A stretch of 64,000 nucleotides of DNA from Alkanindiges hydrocarboniclasticus (GCF_001982605.1 NZ_MLCN01000006.1:52075-116074); one strand, 5' to 3'; counted from the stretch's first letter, positions 47,501 to 57,303 are shown. A program made the numbers and translations. Notes: a model not told the origin generated them from the letters alone.

Positions 47501-48748
47501 ATGAGTTTTGAGCGTATTGCAGGTGTATTGCATGCCGAGCAGGTATCACTGGCAGAAATTGCAAAAGCCCACGGCACCCCGTTATATGTTTATTCACGGG
47601 CCGCCCTCGAGCAGCACTATAAGGCCTTTGATGAGGCATTTGCTTTTATTGACCATCAGGTATGTTTTGCGGTTAAGGCCAACTCCAATATTGGCGTACT
47701 GAATGTGCTGGCGCGTTTGGGAGCAGGGTTTGATATTGTGAGTGGCGGTGAGCTGGCACGGGTGCTGGCTGCGGGTGGTGATCCGGCCAAGGTGGTTTTT
47801 TCCGGGCTGGGCAAAACTGAAAATGAAATTGAACAGGCGCTTAAGGTGGGCATTGCCTGCTTTAATGTGGAATCCTATGCCGAACTGGCACGCATTGACC
47901 GCGTGGCACAGCGTCTGGGCCTAAAAGCCCCGGTATCCTTACGGGTTAACCCCGATGTGGATGCACAAACCCATCCGTATATTTCCACTGGCCTCAAAGA
48001 AAACAAGTTTGGCGTGCCCAGCGATACGGTGTATGACACCTACCAATATGCTGCCAGCCTGCAAGGGCTTGAGGTGGTTGGCATTGATTGCCATATTGGT
48101 TCACAGCTCACCACCACCCAGCCTTTTGTGGATGCGCTGGACAAAGTGGTGCAAATGATTGAACAGTTGAAAAAACTGGGTATTGACCTTAAGCATGTGG
48201 ATATTGGGGGCGGACTTGGCGTGCGCTATAACGATGAAACCCCGCCAAGCCCTGCTGAGTATGCCAAAAGCCTGCAACCCGCCTTAAGCAAACTGGGCTT
48301 AAAAGTTTATATGGAGCCGGGCCGGGCGATTAGTGCCAATGCAGGCGTGTTGCTCACCACCGTTGATTTGCTCAAGCCTACGGCACACCGTAATTTTGCT
48401 GTGATTGATGCTGCCATGAATGACCTGATTCGTCCGTCGCTGTATCAGGCCTGGATGAACATTGTGCCGGTTGCCGCCCCGCGCGAGCAAGATAGCCAGC
48501 AATGGGATCTGGTGGGTTCGATTTGTGAAACCGGGGATTTTTTAGGCAAGGAACGTGAGTTGTCCTTGCAAGAAGGTGATGTACTGGCCGTAATGGGCGC
48601 CGGGGCGTATGGTTTTGTGATGAGTAGCAACTACAATACCCGCCCGCGTGCTGCTGAAATCATGGTCGATGGCGGTGATGTGCATGTGGTACGCCAGCGT
48701 GAAACCCTGCAAGACTTGTGGCAACTGGAAAGCTGCCTGCCTGAATAA
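47501..48748 (+). CDS. lysA: Diaminopimelate decarboxylase
   Basis: LysA decarboxylates meso-diaminopimelate to lysine. The 415-residue PLP enzyme of the alanine-racemase-like fold shows the Schiff-base Lys in F-A-V-K-A-N, the G-G-E-L-A-R block, D-C-H-I-G-S, G-G-G-L-G-V, E-P-G-R and C-E-T-G-D for the catalytic Cys. It lies between lptM and dapF, the gene for the enzyme that supplies its substrate. Confidence 0.97.
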   Translation: MSFERIAGVLHAEQVSLAEIAKAHGTPLYVYSRAALEQHYKAFDEAFAFIDHQVCFAVKANSNIGVLNVLARLGAGFDIVSGGELARVLAAGGDPAKVVFSGLGKTENEIEQALKVGIACFNVESYAELARIDRVAQRLGLKAPVSLRVNPDVDAQTHPYISTGLKENKFGVPSDTVYDTYQYAASLQGLEVVGIDCHIGSQLTTTQPFVDALDKVVQMIEQLKKLGIDLKHVDIGGGLGVRYNDETPPSPAEYAKSLQPALSKLGLKVYMEPGRAISANAGVLLTTVDLLKPTAHRNFAVIDAAMNDLIRPSLYQAWMNIVPVAAPREQDSQQWDLVGSICETGDFLGKERELSLQEGDVLAVMGAGAYGFVMSSNYNTRPRAAEIMVDGGDVHVVRQRETLQDLWQLESCLPE

Positions 48749-48793
48749 CAGCTTTTTAAAGAATGAATGCGGCAATACCAAACGGAGAACACA

Positions 48794-49672
48794 ATGCGGA
48801 TTCAATTTAGCAAGATGCATGGTCTGGGCAATGACTTTATGGTGATCGATCTGGTCACCCAGCGCATGCCGCTGCATCCTGAGCTAATTCGCCGGTTGGC
48901 ACACCGCAATTTTGGCATCGGCTTTGACCAGTTGCTGATTGTGGAAGCCCCGGAGCGGCCCGATGTGGATTTCAAATACCGCATTTTTAATGCCGATGGT
49001 TCGGAAGTGGAGCAGTGTGGCAATGGCGTGCGCTGTTTTGCCCGCTTTGTGCATGAACGTCATTTAACCAAAAAAGCCAAAATCCGGGTAGAAACCAACA
49101 GCGGTGTGGTAGAGCCGGAGATCAATAGCAATGCGTGGGTACGCGTCAATATGGGCGAGCCGCGTTTTCTGCCAGACGATATTCCGTTTAAGGCTGAAAT
49201 GTTGCCAAACAAGCCATTGCCGGATACCTATCCGGTCGAGGTGCTGGGTCAGACAGTAGCGCTCGATGTCGTCAATATGGGCAATCCGCATGCCGTGCTG
49301 CTGGTGGATGATGTCCTTAAAGCACCGGTTGAAAAGCTTGGCCCCGCACTGGAATCGCATGAACGTTTTCCGCAACGGGTGAATGTTGGCTTTATGCAGA
49401 TTGTCAACCGGGGCGAGGTGCGCCTGCGGGTGTTTGAGCGTGGCGTGGGTGAAACACTGGCCTGTGGTACGGGTGCCTGTGCAGCAGCGGTCAGTGGTAT
49501 TCGCCGGGGCCTGCTTGACCCGGAAGTTCGTGTTTATCTGGCGGGTGGGCCTTTATTAATTCAGTGGCAACCCAATGAAGTAGTCTGGATGACTGGGCCG
49601 ACAGCAACTACCTTTGAAGGCACTTTCAATCCCTACGATTTTTATGTTCCCGAGCAGCATGAGGAACAATAA
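48794..49672 (+). CDS. dapF: Diaminopimelate epimerase
   Basis: DapF interconverts LL- and meso-diaminopimelate with two cysteines as acid and base. Both are present: E-Q-C-G-N-G-V-R-C near residue 73 and A-C-G-T-G-A-C near 219. With ATG 48794, preceded by GGAG, it has 292 residues and begins [15 protein letters not shown], the canonical DapF start. It follows lysA by 45 bases and precedes xerC by 24. Confidence 0.97.
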   Translation: MRIQFSKMHGLGNDFMVIDLVTQRMPLHPELIRRLAHRNFGIGFDQLLIVEAPERPDVDFKYRIFNADGSEVEQCGNGVRCFARFVHERHLTKKAKIRVETNSGVVEPEINSNAWVRVNMGEPRFLPDDIPFKAEMLPNKPLPDTYPVEVLGQTVALDVVNMGNPHAVLLVDDVLKAPVEKLGPALESHERFPQRVNVGFMQIVNRGEVRLRVFERGVGETLACGTGACAAAVSGIRRGLLDPEVRVYLAGGPLLIQWQPNEVVWMTGPTATTFEGTFNPYDFYVPEQHEEQ

Positions 49673-49696
49673 ACCATTTGCATAAAGGATGAATGC

Positions 49697-50641
49697 GTGA
49701 CTCAGCAAGCCTTGGGTTTTTCTGATTTATCTGTATCGGAGCTGGTACAGCAATGGCTACAGGCGTTAATCCGCATGAACCTGTCCTTTCATACCCGAAA
49801 GGCCTATCAGCGCGACCTGTTGCAATTTACAGTATTTTTGTCCTGTAAATCCGTTGCCTTACAGCAAGTCACGCATCATACCTTGCGCCAGTTTGCTGCC
49901 CAGCGCATTGAAGTCGACCGTATTTCCAGCAGTAGCCTGCAACGTGAGCTATCGGCGGTGCGCAGTTTTGCCGACTGGCTGGTTGAGCAGGAAATTATTG
50001 CGCAAAATTTTGCTCTCGATTTTGCCATTCAGCGGCCTAACCGGCCGTTGCCCGGCATGCTGGATGCCGAGATCATGCCGCAAATTCTGGATCAGGCTGC
50101 CCCGGACAAAGAACGTGATGCCCAGCTGTGGTGTCGTGATAAAGCCATTCTGGAGCTGTTTTATAGCAGCGGCTTGCGTTTGTCGGAGCTAGCAAAGCTG
50201 ACCTTATCGCAACTGGATTTGGCGCGTGGTCTGGTGTCTGTGACAGGTAAGGGCAATAAAACCCGCGTGGTTCCGGTGGGTAGCAAGGCCATTGAAGCAT
50301 TGCAAGCCTGGCTGCAATTGCGTCATAGCTGGGTGTCAGTGGATGAGGCTGCCATTTTTGTCAGCGAGCGTTCCGGCAAAATGCTGAGTACCCGCCAAAT
50401 TGAACGCCGGGTAAGCTTGCAGGCCGAACGGGCAGGTATTAGCCAGCATTTGCATCCGCATTTGTTACGGCATTGCTTTGCATCGCACTTGCTGGCCAGT
50501 AGTGGTGATTTGCGTGCGGTGCAGGAGTTGCTAGGCCATGCCGACATTAGCACCACACAAATTTATACCCATCTGGATTTTGCGCATTTGGCCAAGGTGT
50601 ATGACAGGGCGCATCCACGGGCACGCAAGAAAACAAACTAA
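49697..50641 (+). CDS. xerC: Tyrosine recombinase XerC
   Basis: XerC acts with XerD at dif to resolve chromosome dimers. The 314-residue protein has an N-terminal SAM-like DNA-binding domain and a catalytic domain with the full set of residues: Arg in S-S-G-L-R-L-S-E-L, Lys in T-G-K-G-N-K, H-L-L-R-H-C, L-G-H-A-D-I-S-T-T-Q, and the nucleophile Tyr in Q-I-Y-T-H-L. Start is GTG. It follows dapF, as in many gammaproteobacteria, which argues for XerC rather than a phage integrase. Confidence 0.95.
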   Translation: MTQQALGFSDLSVSELVQQWLQALIRMNLSFHTRKAYQRDLLQFTVFLSCKSVALQQVTHHTLRQFAAQRIEVDRISSSSLQRELSAVRSFADWLVEQEIIAQNFALDFAIQRPNRPLPGMLDAEIMPQILDQAAPDKERDAQLWCRDKAILELFYSSGLRLSELAKLTLSQLDLARGLVSVTGKGNKTRVVPVGSKAIEALQAWLQLRHSWVSVDEAAIFVSERSGKMLSTRQIERRVSLQAERAGISQHLHPHLLRHCFASHLLASSGDLRAVQELLGHADISTTQIYTHLDFAHLAKVYDRAHPRARKKTN

Positions 50642-50683
50642 ATAATAGGTATTAAAAACTTATTAATAATACTGGAGTAACAC

Positions 50684-51778
50684 ATGGCATCACCCTTTTA
50701 TGTTTGGGATCCCAGAACCCATGATGGCTTTCCGGCCAGTTTAGAACAGGCAGAATATTCAGCAATTCATGCGCCCCGGGAATCAGACCTTAGCCCAGCA
50801 GTTGAGTCATGGATTGAGGCAGTTAAAACCTTTACGCTGTCAGATGCCAATAAGCCATACATGTCAGACCATGTGATTGGTGATGTCAAGGCCATGCAGC
50901 CTCGTACTGTGCTTGAGCTGGAACAGATGCATATCGAAGGGGGCGAGTATTTTTACAAGTTTCTGGTAGAAAGTATCCAGTCCTATGGGCTTGCCGCCTA
51001 CGACAGTTATCGAGGGATCTTTATTTGTAGTGAATATCTGCTGCCGCCACAAGCCAGCCAGCAATTAGCCCAGCAGTTTGCACACGTGGTGCATCCAGCA
51101 CAGGATGTGATTGACATAGACCGTTTGCCAACCAGTCAAAAACAATTTGAAGCATTGGTGTATGGCTGGGTTGAGCAGCAACAGTTTAAGGCAGGACGGT
51201 TTGAGTTAAAGGAGGTTGAAATAGAAGGCATTGGTACATGGCCACGTCTAGTGCGTGAGAATGATTTATTTATTGAAATTTGTGGCTTGTCTTTAAGCTA
51301 TCGCGGTGAACCACAAATACATAGCTTTAATCATGAAATTAAAATAAAGCCATTGATTGGCATAGCAAGACTGGATGGCATTAGAATTTGTCCAGAAAGT
51401 GTTAAGTTTAAACAGGAAAAGGTGTGTAATTATAGAAGATATCTGGATAATCCAGCCTTATTAAAAGCATTTTTGCAGCAAATCAAAAGCTATTTTGATT
51501 TAATGGATCCGCATTTAACCAGTTTGACTCATTTAAATCTTTTACTTAACCATAATGATGACTTTAATTTTAAGAATGATTATTTTAGTTATGGAAAAAA
51601 GCCAGGCCGTGTGCCAACTTTATTAGCTCTAGCTAAACTGTGCAATGATCCAGCCTACTCTGCCTTATATGAACAGTGGGCAGCCAATGTAGAGGTAGAT
51701 AAAGGTAAGGCGGTATTTAAAGATGAAGAACTTGAGAATGCCTTCTTATCCCAGCTTCAGCCGGTAGAAAATATTTAG
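50684..51778 (+). CDS. Hypothetical protein, two-domain, unknown
   Basis: I do not recognise this 364-residue protein. It has no signal peptide or membrane helix. An N-terminal part (about 1-130) starts F-Y-V-W-D-P and includes a P-P-Q-A-S-Q turn; a second part (about 145-364) has alternating strands and helices with repeated basic and acidic residues (E-I-K-I-K-P-L-I-G-I). The last third is more AT-rich than the first. A Shine-Dalgarno-like TGGAG lies before the ATG. It follows xerC and precedes two more unknown genes, so this is an accessory patch. The Y-V-W-D-P start is reminiscent of some toxin-immunity-associated proteins, which is only an impression. Confidence 0.75.
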   Translation: MASPFYVWDPRTHDGFPASLEQAEYSAIHAPRESDLSPAVESWIEAVKTFTLSDANKPYMSDHVIGDVKAMQPRTVLELEQMHIEGGEYFYKFLVESIQSYGLAAYDSYRGIFICSEYLLPPQASQQLAQQFAHVVHPAQDVIDIDRLPTSQKQFEALVYGWVEQQQFKAGRFELKEVEIEGIGTWPRLVRENDLFIEICGLSLSYRGEPQIHSFNHEIKIKPLIGIARLDGIRICPESVKFKQEKVCNYRRYLDNPALLKAFLQQIKSYFDLMDPHLTSLTHLNLLLNHNDDFNFKNDYFSYGKKPGRVPTLLALAKLCNDPAYSALYEQWAANVEVDKGKAVFKDEELENAFLSQLQPVENI

Positions 51779-51863
51779 TATGACTGTGTGGTAAGTAGTT
51801 TTAAGATAAATGAATATTACTAATAGCTTGATGGAGTGTTTAACATTAAAGCCCAATATTAAT

Positions 51864-52254
51864 ATGCTAAAGCCCGATTATCTGTATCACGGTTCACCCA
51901 AAAAGCTTGAAATATTAAAGCCCTCTCAGGCAATCGGCTTTAGCGGGGCAGGCGACAATGAAAATGCAGTCTATGCAGTTGCACGTTATGAGCTGGCTGT
52001 TGCCTTTGCGCTTAGCTTAACTGCTCAATCTGCTTCTGCCATATTTTCGGTAGACACTTTAGCGCAATCCACCAATTATTCGCTTAAAAGACACGGTAAT
52101 TGACTGGCAGAAAACCGGTTATATTTACAAGTTACCTTCAAGCGCGTTTCAGTTAATTGCTCAAGACCAATGGGTATCTTACAAGGCAGTAATACCTATA
52201 GAAATCTTTAAAATTAATCCGATGGATTATAAAAGCTGGATTACTTTATTATGA
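51864..52254 (+). pseudogene. Frameshifted gene with N-terminal YHGS motif
   Basis: The first frame from ATG 51864 encodes L-Y-H-G-S-P-K-K-L-E followed by N-A-V-Y-A-V-A-R-Y-E-L-A-V-A-F-A-L, and stops at 52103. A second frame, one base ahead, is open from 52063 and encodes a coding-like end (T-G-Y-I-Y-K-L-P-S-S-A-F ... Q-W-V-S-Y-K-A-V) that stops at 52252-52254. Joined, they make about 129 residues. The shift must lie between 52063 and 52100, perhaps at the A4 run 52086-52089, with one extra base. The second stop overlaps the next start as ATGA. The L-Y-H-G-S start resembles ADP-ribosyltransferase-like folds, unconfirmed. Confidence 0.7.
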
Positions 52255-52580
52255 CTATAAAAGACCATCCAAGTTTTGCGGCACAGTTTCAGCGCTGGTT
52301 TATTCGGGCATGGCTAATAGATGTGGGTTTGTTTGCAGGGGGTTTATATAGCCTTAAACACAACGATATAATACTGGGTTGGACGCTTGCATTTGGCTTT
52401 GTAGGGTTTACCTTATTTATTTTGGCTTATGGTTATTACCAGCTTTTCCACGTAGCCTGCCCGGACTGTAGCGGCCAGACCACAACACAAAAAAGTAATT
52501 CCCGGCAAGTCTGGATAGCGGTATGCACACATTGCAAGGTCACATGGAACTTAAAAATAGGCACTCAAGCAGTTGATTAA
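52251..52580 (+). CDS. Small membrane protein with C-terminal zinc ribbon
   Basis: This 109-residue protein has two transmembrane helices (about 21-35 and 43-62) and a short C-terminal domain with paired C-x-x-C motifs (C-P-D-C, and C-T-H-C about 20 residues later), a likely zinc ribbon. Its ATG overlaps the stop of the preceding frameshifted gene (ATGA), indicating translational coupling. I do not recognise a named family. Confidence 0.75.
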   Translation: MTIKDHPSFAAQFQRWFIRAWLIDVGLFAGGLYSLKHNDIILGWTLAFGFVGFTLFILAYGYYQLFHVACPDCSGQTTTQKSNSRQVWIAVCTHCKVTWNLKIGTQAVD

Positions 52581-52629
52581 AATATGTTTAATTTATCCAA
52601 AGTGGCTTTTAGGCCAGTGATGAAAAACC

Positions 52630-53094
52630 ATGAAAATTCGTGACGTTCAGCCTGATGATGCACAGGCTTTATATACTTTGTTTTATGAATCTGTGCATCA
52701 GGTTGCCAGTAGGGATTATAACTTTGAACAGCGAAAGGCATGGGCACCAATTGACTATGACCAACAGGCATGGGTTGAGCGTCTGGCTAAAAATAAGCCT
52801 TATGTGGTAGAGCAGCAAGGCCAGCCAGTCGCATTTGCTGATTTGCAGGCCAATGGATATATCGACCAGTTTTTTGTGTCCGCACACATGCCACGCCAAG
52901 GCATTGGCACTTATTTAATGCAGCACTTACTACAACAGGCCAAACTGCATCACATGCCGCTATTATTTTCAAATCTCAGTATTAGCGCGCAACCATTTTT
53001 CCAGCATTTTGACTTTGTTATTGTGCAGCAGCAAATGCCAGTGGTACGTGGCGTCGCCCTGTCCAATGCCTTGATGCATAAAGTTTTGCTTTAG
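52630..53094 (+). CDS. GNAT family N-acetyltransferase
   Basis: This 154-residue protein has the GNAT core: an N-terminal R-D-V-Q-P-D-D-A, the V-A-F-A-D-L strand, and the acetyl-CoA loop R-Q-G-I-G-T-Y-L in the expected Q/R-x-x-G-x-G/A form. It resembles the YafP-like group of small acetyltransferases. The acceptor is unknown. The Shine-Dalgarno sequence is weak. Confidence 0.88.
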   Translation: MKIRDVQPDDAQALYTLFYESVHQVASRDYNFEQRKAWAPIDYDQQAWVERLAKNKPYVVEQQGQPVAFADLQANGYIDQFFVSAHMPRQGIGTYLMQHLLQQAKLHHMPLLFSNLSISAQPFFQHFDFVIVQQQMPVVRGVALSNALMHKVLL

Positions 53095-53127
53095 AAAAAT
53101 AAATAATTCAATAAGGTTAATGGCTAT

Positions 53128-53760
53128 TTAATCAATCCAGCCCTGTTGGCGCGCATGGATTAAATCTTCAGGCGTATCAATATCAAAGGCAAGCTGAGCG
53201 GCTGGCACTTTTATTATTTTATCAGGTTGCTGCATCAGCAGTTTTTTTAAACCCGAATCACCGCTTAAGTCATGGGTTTGCTGAAGAAGTTCTGGCTGTA
53301 CAATAGCTGGAATACCGATAGTTTGTGCATAGTGGCTGACTATATTCATGTCCGGTTGCTGGATGCTGTACTGAATCAGTTGCTGCAAATAAGCTGCATC
53401 CAGCATGGGCTGGTCAACGCCTGTAATGAGTACAGGCCCATGATGATGTTTTAAACATTCCGCCCCTGTTTTCAATGAACTTGCCATACCAGTGTAGGCT
53501 TGCTGATTTTCCACCAGTTGTAAGGGTAAATCTTTCAGGCAGGAAGAAATCTCACTCATGTTATTGGCAATGACCACAATGCATTGTGGATTTAAGCCAA
53601 CTGCAAGTTCGGCAATATGACGAATCAGTGGCTTTTTATTTTTAAGTAATAATTGCTTGGGTTGACCTAATCGGCGGCTTAATCCGGCTGCCAGTATTAA
53701 AACAGCCAAATTTGGTAAAATATCTCTGGCAGCAGGGCTGGAAAATTGATTATTCGGCAT
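53128..53760 (-). CDS. mocA: MocA-like molybdenum cofactor cytidylyltransferase / nucleotidyltransferase
   Basis: This 210-residue MobA-like NTP transferase has the signature L-A-A-G-x-S-x-R-x-G (I-L-A-A-G-L-S-R-R-L-G, near residue 23) followed by K-Q-L-L, and G-V-D-Q-P-M around 105. Members convert molybdopterin to its CMP form for xanthine dehydrogenase-family enzymes. Here it closes the operon of such an enzyme, which supports MocA. I start at ATG 53760, overlapping the XdhC gene by 11 bases. Confidence 0.85.
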   Translation of the reverse strand: MPNNQFSSPAARDILPNLAVLILAAGLSRRLGQPKQLLLKNKKPLIRHIAELAVGLNPQCIVVIANNMSEISSCLKDLPLQLVENQQAYTGMASSLKTGAECLKHHHGPVLITGVDQPMLDAAYLQQLIQYSIQQPDMNIVSHYAQTIGIPAIVQPELLQQTHDLSGDSGLKKLLMQQPDKIIKVPAAQLAFDIDTPEDLIHARQQGWID

Positions 53761-55048
53761 GAATGGATAAGTCGCGCTGCTTGAGCATTTTGCCACTGCG
53801 CTGGTTCAGGGTGGCCGTAATTTCCGCCATGATTGCCAGTGCAATGGCTTCTGGTGTATCTCCACCAATATCCAGTCCAATGGGGTAGTGCAGGGCTTCC
53901 AGACCTTGCTCAATATGCATGGGGTCAGTCAGGCTGTGCTGAATTTCAGCAATCAGGCGTTCTGTGCGATAGCGTGGCCCAAGCTGGCCAATATAGCGTG
54001 GCGGATTGAGCAACATGTGTTTTAACCAATGACGATCCTGCGCCAGACTGTGGCTCATAATGGCTACTGCGGCACCATTGGTCAGGTTGGGTAGTTCTGC
54101 TAGTGCAGAAGTGTCTGTTAGATCGATACAGCCAACATAATCAGCATCAGGGAAGCGTGCTTTACGGGCAAAATGCGGCCTGCTGTCAATCACACTCACA
54201 TGCCAGCCCTGCATTTTTGCCATGCTCACCAGTGGCTGCGCATCGTGACCTGCTCCAAAAATCACCAGCCGGTTGGGCGGGGCCACGTATTCCAGAAATA
54301 CCTGAATACTACCCTGTGCCGTTTGATAGGTCTGATGCAGGCTTTTTTGCCGGGTGAGGGTAAAAATCACATCATTATGCATGGCTTGATGTAGGCTGCT
54401 ATCAACCCGGCTATTGGCTTGGGTAAACCAGCTCAACTCATGTTGCAGCGGATCAAGCAACAAGCGGTCACCCAGTTGCAGGCTAATTTCTGATTGATTA
54501 TTTTGATTGGCTTTATTTTTTGTGTCATGGGTTTGTTTACGGTGACTTTTCTGATTGCTAATGACAGTGGCGATTACACCGGCACGCTGGCTGGTCTGTA
54601 CATGGCGCAATAGCTGACTAACCGCAAGCATGGCCGGGCTATTCAGGCGTTCAAACAATACACTGACGGTGCCATTACAGCCCAGGCCAAATGTCAACGC
54701 CTCATCCTCATCAGCTTCAATATCATTGGTATAAACACTGCCAATATCCTGAGCCTGAGCTTGGGCATAAGCATCAGGATCAGTGTAAAAATCGGCGTGA
54801 CCGGTACTATACCGCTGTAAGGCTGGCTGGCCATGTCGGGTCAGCCACTGGGCTTTTTTGCAGGCTTCATTTTCCAGACAGCCGCCGCTAATGGTTCCGA
54901 CCGGCTGGCCGTGTGACCAGACCAGCATGCGGGCACCCGGCCGACGGTAGGCTGAGCCTTCAACCTGAACCACAGTTGCCATCACGGCATCATCCTGCTG
55001 GGCTTGTGCCTGATCAATGGCTTGTAGCAGGGCAGTCAACTGACTCAT
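53750..55048 (-). CDS. XdhC/CoxI-family molybdoenzyme maturation factor
   Basis: XdhC-type proteins bind molybdenum cofactor, take part in its sulfuration and insert it into the enzyme; in E. coli the equivalent for PaoABC is PaoD. This 432-residue protein has an N-terminal XdhC domain (S-G-G-C-L-E-N-E-A-C near residue 54) and a C-terminal Rossmann part (I-F-G-A-G-H-D-A-Q-P-L, near 265). The middle (about 165-200) contains a low-complexity linker. It lies between the large-subunit gene and mocA. Confidence 0.9.
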   Translation of the reverse strand: MSQLTALLQAIDQAQAQQDDAVMATVVQVEGSAYRRPGARMLVWSHGQPVGTISGGCLENEACKKAQWLTRHGQPALQRYSTGHADFYTDPDAYAQAQAQDIGSVYTNDIEADEDEALTFGLGCNGTVSVLFERLNSPAMLAVSQLLRHVQTSQRAGVIATVISNQKSHRKQTHDTKNKANQNNQSEISLQLGDRLLLDPLQHELSWFTQANSRVDSSLHQAMHNDVIFTLTRQKSLHQTYQTAQGSIQVFLEYVAPPNRLVIFGAGHDAQPLVSMAKMQGWHVSVIDSRPHFARKARFPDADYVGCIDLTDTSALAELPNLTNGAAVAIMSHSLAQDRHWLKHMLLNPPRYIGQLGPRYRTERLIAEIQHSLTDPMHIEQGLEALHYPIGLDIGGDTPEAIALAIMAEITATLNQRSGKMLKQRDLSIHAE

Positions 55049-55083
55049 GGCATTAGTCCTGTCGCCAGCAATGAATAAGCCAT

Positions 55084-57303
55084 TTAGAGTGCTGGAAGCT
55101 GGTCAAGCAGCTTATCCAGTGTCAGCGGATAGTCATAAATGCGGATACCGGTTGCGTTATAAATAGCATTGGCAATGGCAGCACCTGCACCTGAAATCCC
55201 TAGCTCACCCAAGCCCTTGGCATGCAATGGATTGGCATACGGGTCGCGCTCTGGCAAAAACACCACATCAATGGGTGGAATATCCGCATTGACCGGAACG
55301 TGATATTCAGCAAGGTCATGATTCAGCAGACGGCCATTGTGCGGGTCATGCAGGAGTTCTTCCATGAGGGCCGCGCCAATTCCAAAGATCATGCCGCCAT
55401 AACATTGTGAGCGCGCTGTTTTTTCGTTCAGGATTCGTCCAGCGGCAAATACACCCAGCATGCGGCGTATGCGTGTTTCACCTGTTACCACATTAACGGC
55501 CACTTCAGCGAAATGCGCCCCATAACTGGCCTGGGTATATTGCTTGGTCGTCTTGCCGGGTTCGATCTGGCCCATGGCCACGACATTTTCCTGAATCAGC
55601 TCAGAAATTGTCTTGCACATGCCATTACCACTGGCTTGTCCGGCTTGCAGGGTCAAATTATCTTCTTCAACGCCCAGCGCTTTTGCCAAAGTTTCACGCA
55701 CTTTTTTACAAGCCATATAAACCGAGCTGCCTGAACTACAGGCCCCAACGCTACCACCAGAACCCGCAGCCGGGGGGAAATCAGTATCGCCCAGACGTAC
55801 TTCTACTTGTGATACAGGCAGGCCCAGCATGTCAGCGGCAATCTGGGTTAATACGGTATAAGTGCCAGTGCCAATATCGGTCATGTCGGTTTCAACAATT
55901 GCATGGGCATCTGGCGTCAGGGTTACACGCGCAGCCGATGCCTTAAGCTGGTTATTGCGTGTGGCAGAAGCCATACCCATGCCAATCAGCCAGTCGCCTT
56001 CACGCTGGCTGGCTGGTGTTTTATGTCGGTTTTCCCAGCCAAAATGCTTGGCCCCATAGTCCAGTGTATCGGTGAGTTTGCGGGTAGAAAACGGAATACC
56101 CTTACTGGGGTCGATGGCTGGGTCATTGAGCTTGCGCAATTCAATTGGGTCCATGTCTAGTTTTTCGGCCAGTTCATCCATGGCACATTCCAGCGCCAGC
56201 ATGCCCACCGCTTCACCCGGTGCGCGCATGGAACCCGCCAGTACCTGATTCATGCGTACCATTTCATATTTTACCTCACGGTTTTGTCCGCTATAGGCAA
56301 AATGGGTTGAAATGGCGGCAGGCTCAAAAAATGACTCACCCGGCAGGTTGGTACAAATGGTGTTGTGAATAATGGTATGAATGCGGCCATCACGGTCTGC
56401 ACCCAATGCCACCCGCTGGCGGGTATTGGTGCGCCGAACAGTACTTTCAAACACCTGAATGCGGTGCATGACCACTTTAACCGGGCGCTGGAGTTGTTTG
56501 GCAGCAATGGCAGCCGCAATCGATTCTGGGGAGATTCCCAGCTTGGAGCCAAAACCACCCCCCACATAACGTGAGATCAAGCGGACATTATCCGGTTTTA
56601 ACGCCAGCGCATCGCAAATCTGCTGCTTGCAGGATGACAGCATTTGCATGGAACAGTGCAGGGTAAGCTGATCACCATCCCATTCGGCAATGGTGGCATG
56701 TGGTTCCATGGCGGCGCTGTTCTGGCTAGGCGTTATATAAATGGAATCTACTTTAACCGCAGCATTGGCCAGCCCTTCATCCGGATTGTTTTTATGAACT
56801 GGTTTGTCATTACCCGAGGTCATCGGTTCACGCTTGCCCAGCTCTGCAATAAAGTCAAATGCACCCTGTTCCTGTGTATATTCTACCTTAAGCGCTGCTG
56901 CACCTTCACGCGCAGCCTCAAATGAGGTGGCAACCACCAGTGCAATCGGCTGGCCAAAGTAGGACACTTCCTGAACGCCCTGTGTTGGTGCTTTTTTCTC
57001 GCCACCCTGCTGCGAATTGCGAATAAATGCCTTAAAGTCAGTAACCACCGCCACCACGCCATCAATTGATGTTGCGCTGCTTTCATCAATGGATTCAACC
57101 GTCCCCTTGGCAATGCTGGCGCTCACCAGATAACCATGCAACGCTTCCCCATCAAAAGTATATTCAGCCGCGTATGTTGCCATGCCACTGACTTTCAGCG
57201 GACCTTCCACGCGGCTTAGTTCTTCGCCCACGCAAGGGTTTGGTACACGATCAAGCAATGATTCTACCGCCTGATCCATTACCAGTTGTGAAGTTGCACT
57301 CAT
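55084..57303 (-). CDS. paoC: Aldehyde oxidoreductase-type molybdopterin-binding subunit (PaoC-like)
   Basis: This 739-residue protein is the molybdenum-cofactor subunit of a xanthine dehydrogenase-family enzyme. The cofactor-binding segments G-G-G-F-G-S-K, M-R-A-P-G-E and the catalytic Glu region G-L-G-E-L-G-I-S-G-A-G are present. The resemblance to E. coli PaoC (YagR) is close. It overlaps the FAD-subunit gene by four bases (ATGA). It likely oxidises aldehydes, but the substrate is not determined. Confidence 0.9.
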   Translation of the reverse strand: MSATSQLVMDQAVESLLDRVPNPCVGEELSRVEGPLKVSGMATYAAEYTFDGEALHGYLVSASIAKGTVESIDESSATSIDGVVAVVTDFKAFIRNSQQGGEKKAPTQGVQEVSYFGQPIALVVATSFEAAREGAAALKVEYTQEQGAFDFIAELGKREPMTSGNDKPVHKNNPDEGLANAAVKVDSIYITPSQNSAAMEPHATIAEWDGDQLTLHCSMQMLSSCKQQICDALALKPDNVRLISRYVGGGFGSKLGISPESIAAAIAAKQLQRPVKVVMHRIQVFESTVRRTNTRQRVALGADRDGRIHTIIHNTICTNLPGESFFEPAAISTHFAYSGQNREVKYEMVRMNQVLAGSMRAPGEAVGMLALECAMDELAEKLDMDPIELRKLNDPAIDPSKGIPFSTRKLTDTLDYGAKHFGWENRHKTPASQREGDWLIGMGMASATRNNQLKASAARVTLTPDAHAIVETDMTDIGTGTYTVLTQIAADMLGLPVSQVEVRLGDTDFPPAAGSGGSVGACSSGSSVYMACKKVRETLAKALGVEEDNLTLQAGQASGNGMCKTISELIQENVVAMGQIEPGKTTKQYTQASYGAHFAEVAVNVVTGETRIRRMLGVFAAGRILNEKTARSQCYGGMIFGIGAALMEELLHDPHNGRLLNHDLAEYHVPVNADIPPIDVVFLPERDPYANPLHAKGLGELGISGAGAAIANAIYNATGIRIYDYPLTLDKLLDQLPAL

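Noticed and set aside
52080..52103. Programmed frameshift in the YHGS gene
   Set aside because: The needed shift is +1, and the A4 run with no clear slippery heptamer or stimulatory hairpin does not resemble known programmed sites; mutation or sequencing error is simpler.
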